The notes below the pieces were generated by a model, which ran no database searches, had not been told where the DNA came from, and saw only the letters and a program-made list of their open reading frames with translations. A program made the position numbers and the translations under genes. 64,000 nucleotides of DNA from Topomyia yanbarensis (Eukaryota > Arthropoda > Insecta > Diptera > Culicidae): assembly GCF_030247195.1 (NCBI RefSeq), contig NC_080670.1, positions 163,194,080 through 163,258,079 of the forward strand, in the 5' to 3' direction. This document shows, one piece after another, positions 63,577 to 64,000 of this stretch. Positions within the stretch are counted from its first letter, which is position 1. Every line of letters begins with the position of its first letter.

Positions 63577-64000
63577 CCCCTATTTTTTATATTTTGTATC
63601 GAAAGATTTCATATTTTTAAGACTACTCACGAGAAAATTAGAGCTTTATAACCTTTCCTGATTTTTTAATATTTTTTTTTGAAAATTGCAAAGTGCAAGA
63701 ATGTTGAGTAATATTTTCACCAAATCAAGAATGGTGGGGCTCTAAATATCCATTTCGGCAGCACTGTTTTGCTAATTTTTCATTGCGTAGTCGACAACAC
63801 TGCAAATGAAGTGGTTAATATCGATACAATGTTCATTATTATGTACTCAAAATTAAATGAACTCTCACCCTGTCCAATTCGACAAATCTAAAGAAAATAG
63901 AAAAACCCAAACAACAGGAACCACGAAAAATTGGCCAATGGTAATATTGGCCAGCTCGTTCGCCGCGCAGAGGACAAAGTATGACGAAATGCATAAACCA
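63577..64000. other. No gene recognised
   Basis: AT-rich sequence after the BEL/Pao break-off point. Confidence 0.4.

Overview
The window looks like gene-poor, transposon-packed DNA of a culicine mosquito, probably Aedes. It is AT-rich. It holds R1-clade and Jockey/LOA/I-like LINE remnants, a BEL/Pao remnant, many long-armed foldback elements, CA-tailed non-coding repeats and mosquito-type satellites. No bacterial-style gene organisation, tRNA, rRNA or CRISPR array was seen. The species assignment is inference from repeat families; nothing here was searched against a database.

Layout. 1-6059: a DNA transposon with terminal inverted repeats, carrying a spliced but broken transposase related to RAG1/Transib (3074-4906). 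6235-8980: minus-strand R1-clade LINE. 9963-10101: pogo/psq helix-turn-helix scrap. 13826-14547: short LINE pieces. 15480-20590: two plus-strand R1-clade fragments separated by a TIR element (17910-18723). 26477-27170 and 39394-39532: two minus-strand exons that splice in phase and look like the 3' end of a host gene; the 12 kb between them would be one intron. 28100-35066: an almost full-length LINE with ORF1 and ORF2, lying inside that intron on the opposite strand. Its 3' end is invaded by (TA)n flanking a 33-bp minisatellite element that has its own inverted termini. 35165-35860: decayed Ser/Thr-rich tandem coding repeat. 35890-41135: five foldback or MITE-like elements. 44483-46347: R1 fragment with a nested 88-bp-arm palindrome, followed by a 14-bp satellite. 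46531-48690 and 56965-58110: CA-tailed non-coding elements including a 1.1-kb near-identical pair. 52859-53722: long-armed foldback. 55922-56955: satellite plus R1-type 3' UTR. 60467-63576: degenerate BEL/Pao element.

The strongest candidate for something under-described is the first 6 kb. Its transposase keeps the full RAG1 motif order: CDG Asp; second Asp upstream of a CxxC pair; LHxxI helix; HxxxxH; SE..E..NK..RRFR..xAR block. Its right end appears to be an inverted copy of its own left end, including the transposase start codon and about 40 codons. Eight copies of a 10-bp AGT(A/T)TCGCC(C/T) motif cluster just inside the left TIR.

Nearly all coding sequence here is dead. The exception may be the two host exons, whose splice phases and hydrophobic C-terminus suggest a membrane- or GPI-anchored protein, tentatively Beat-like.
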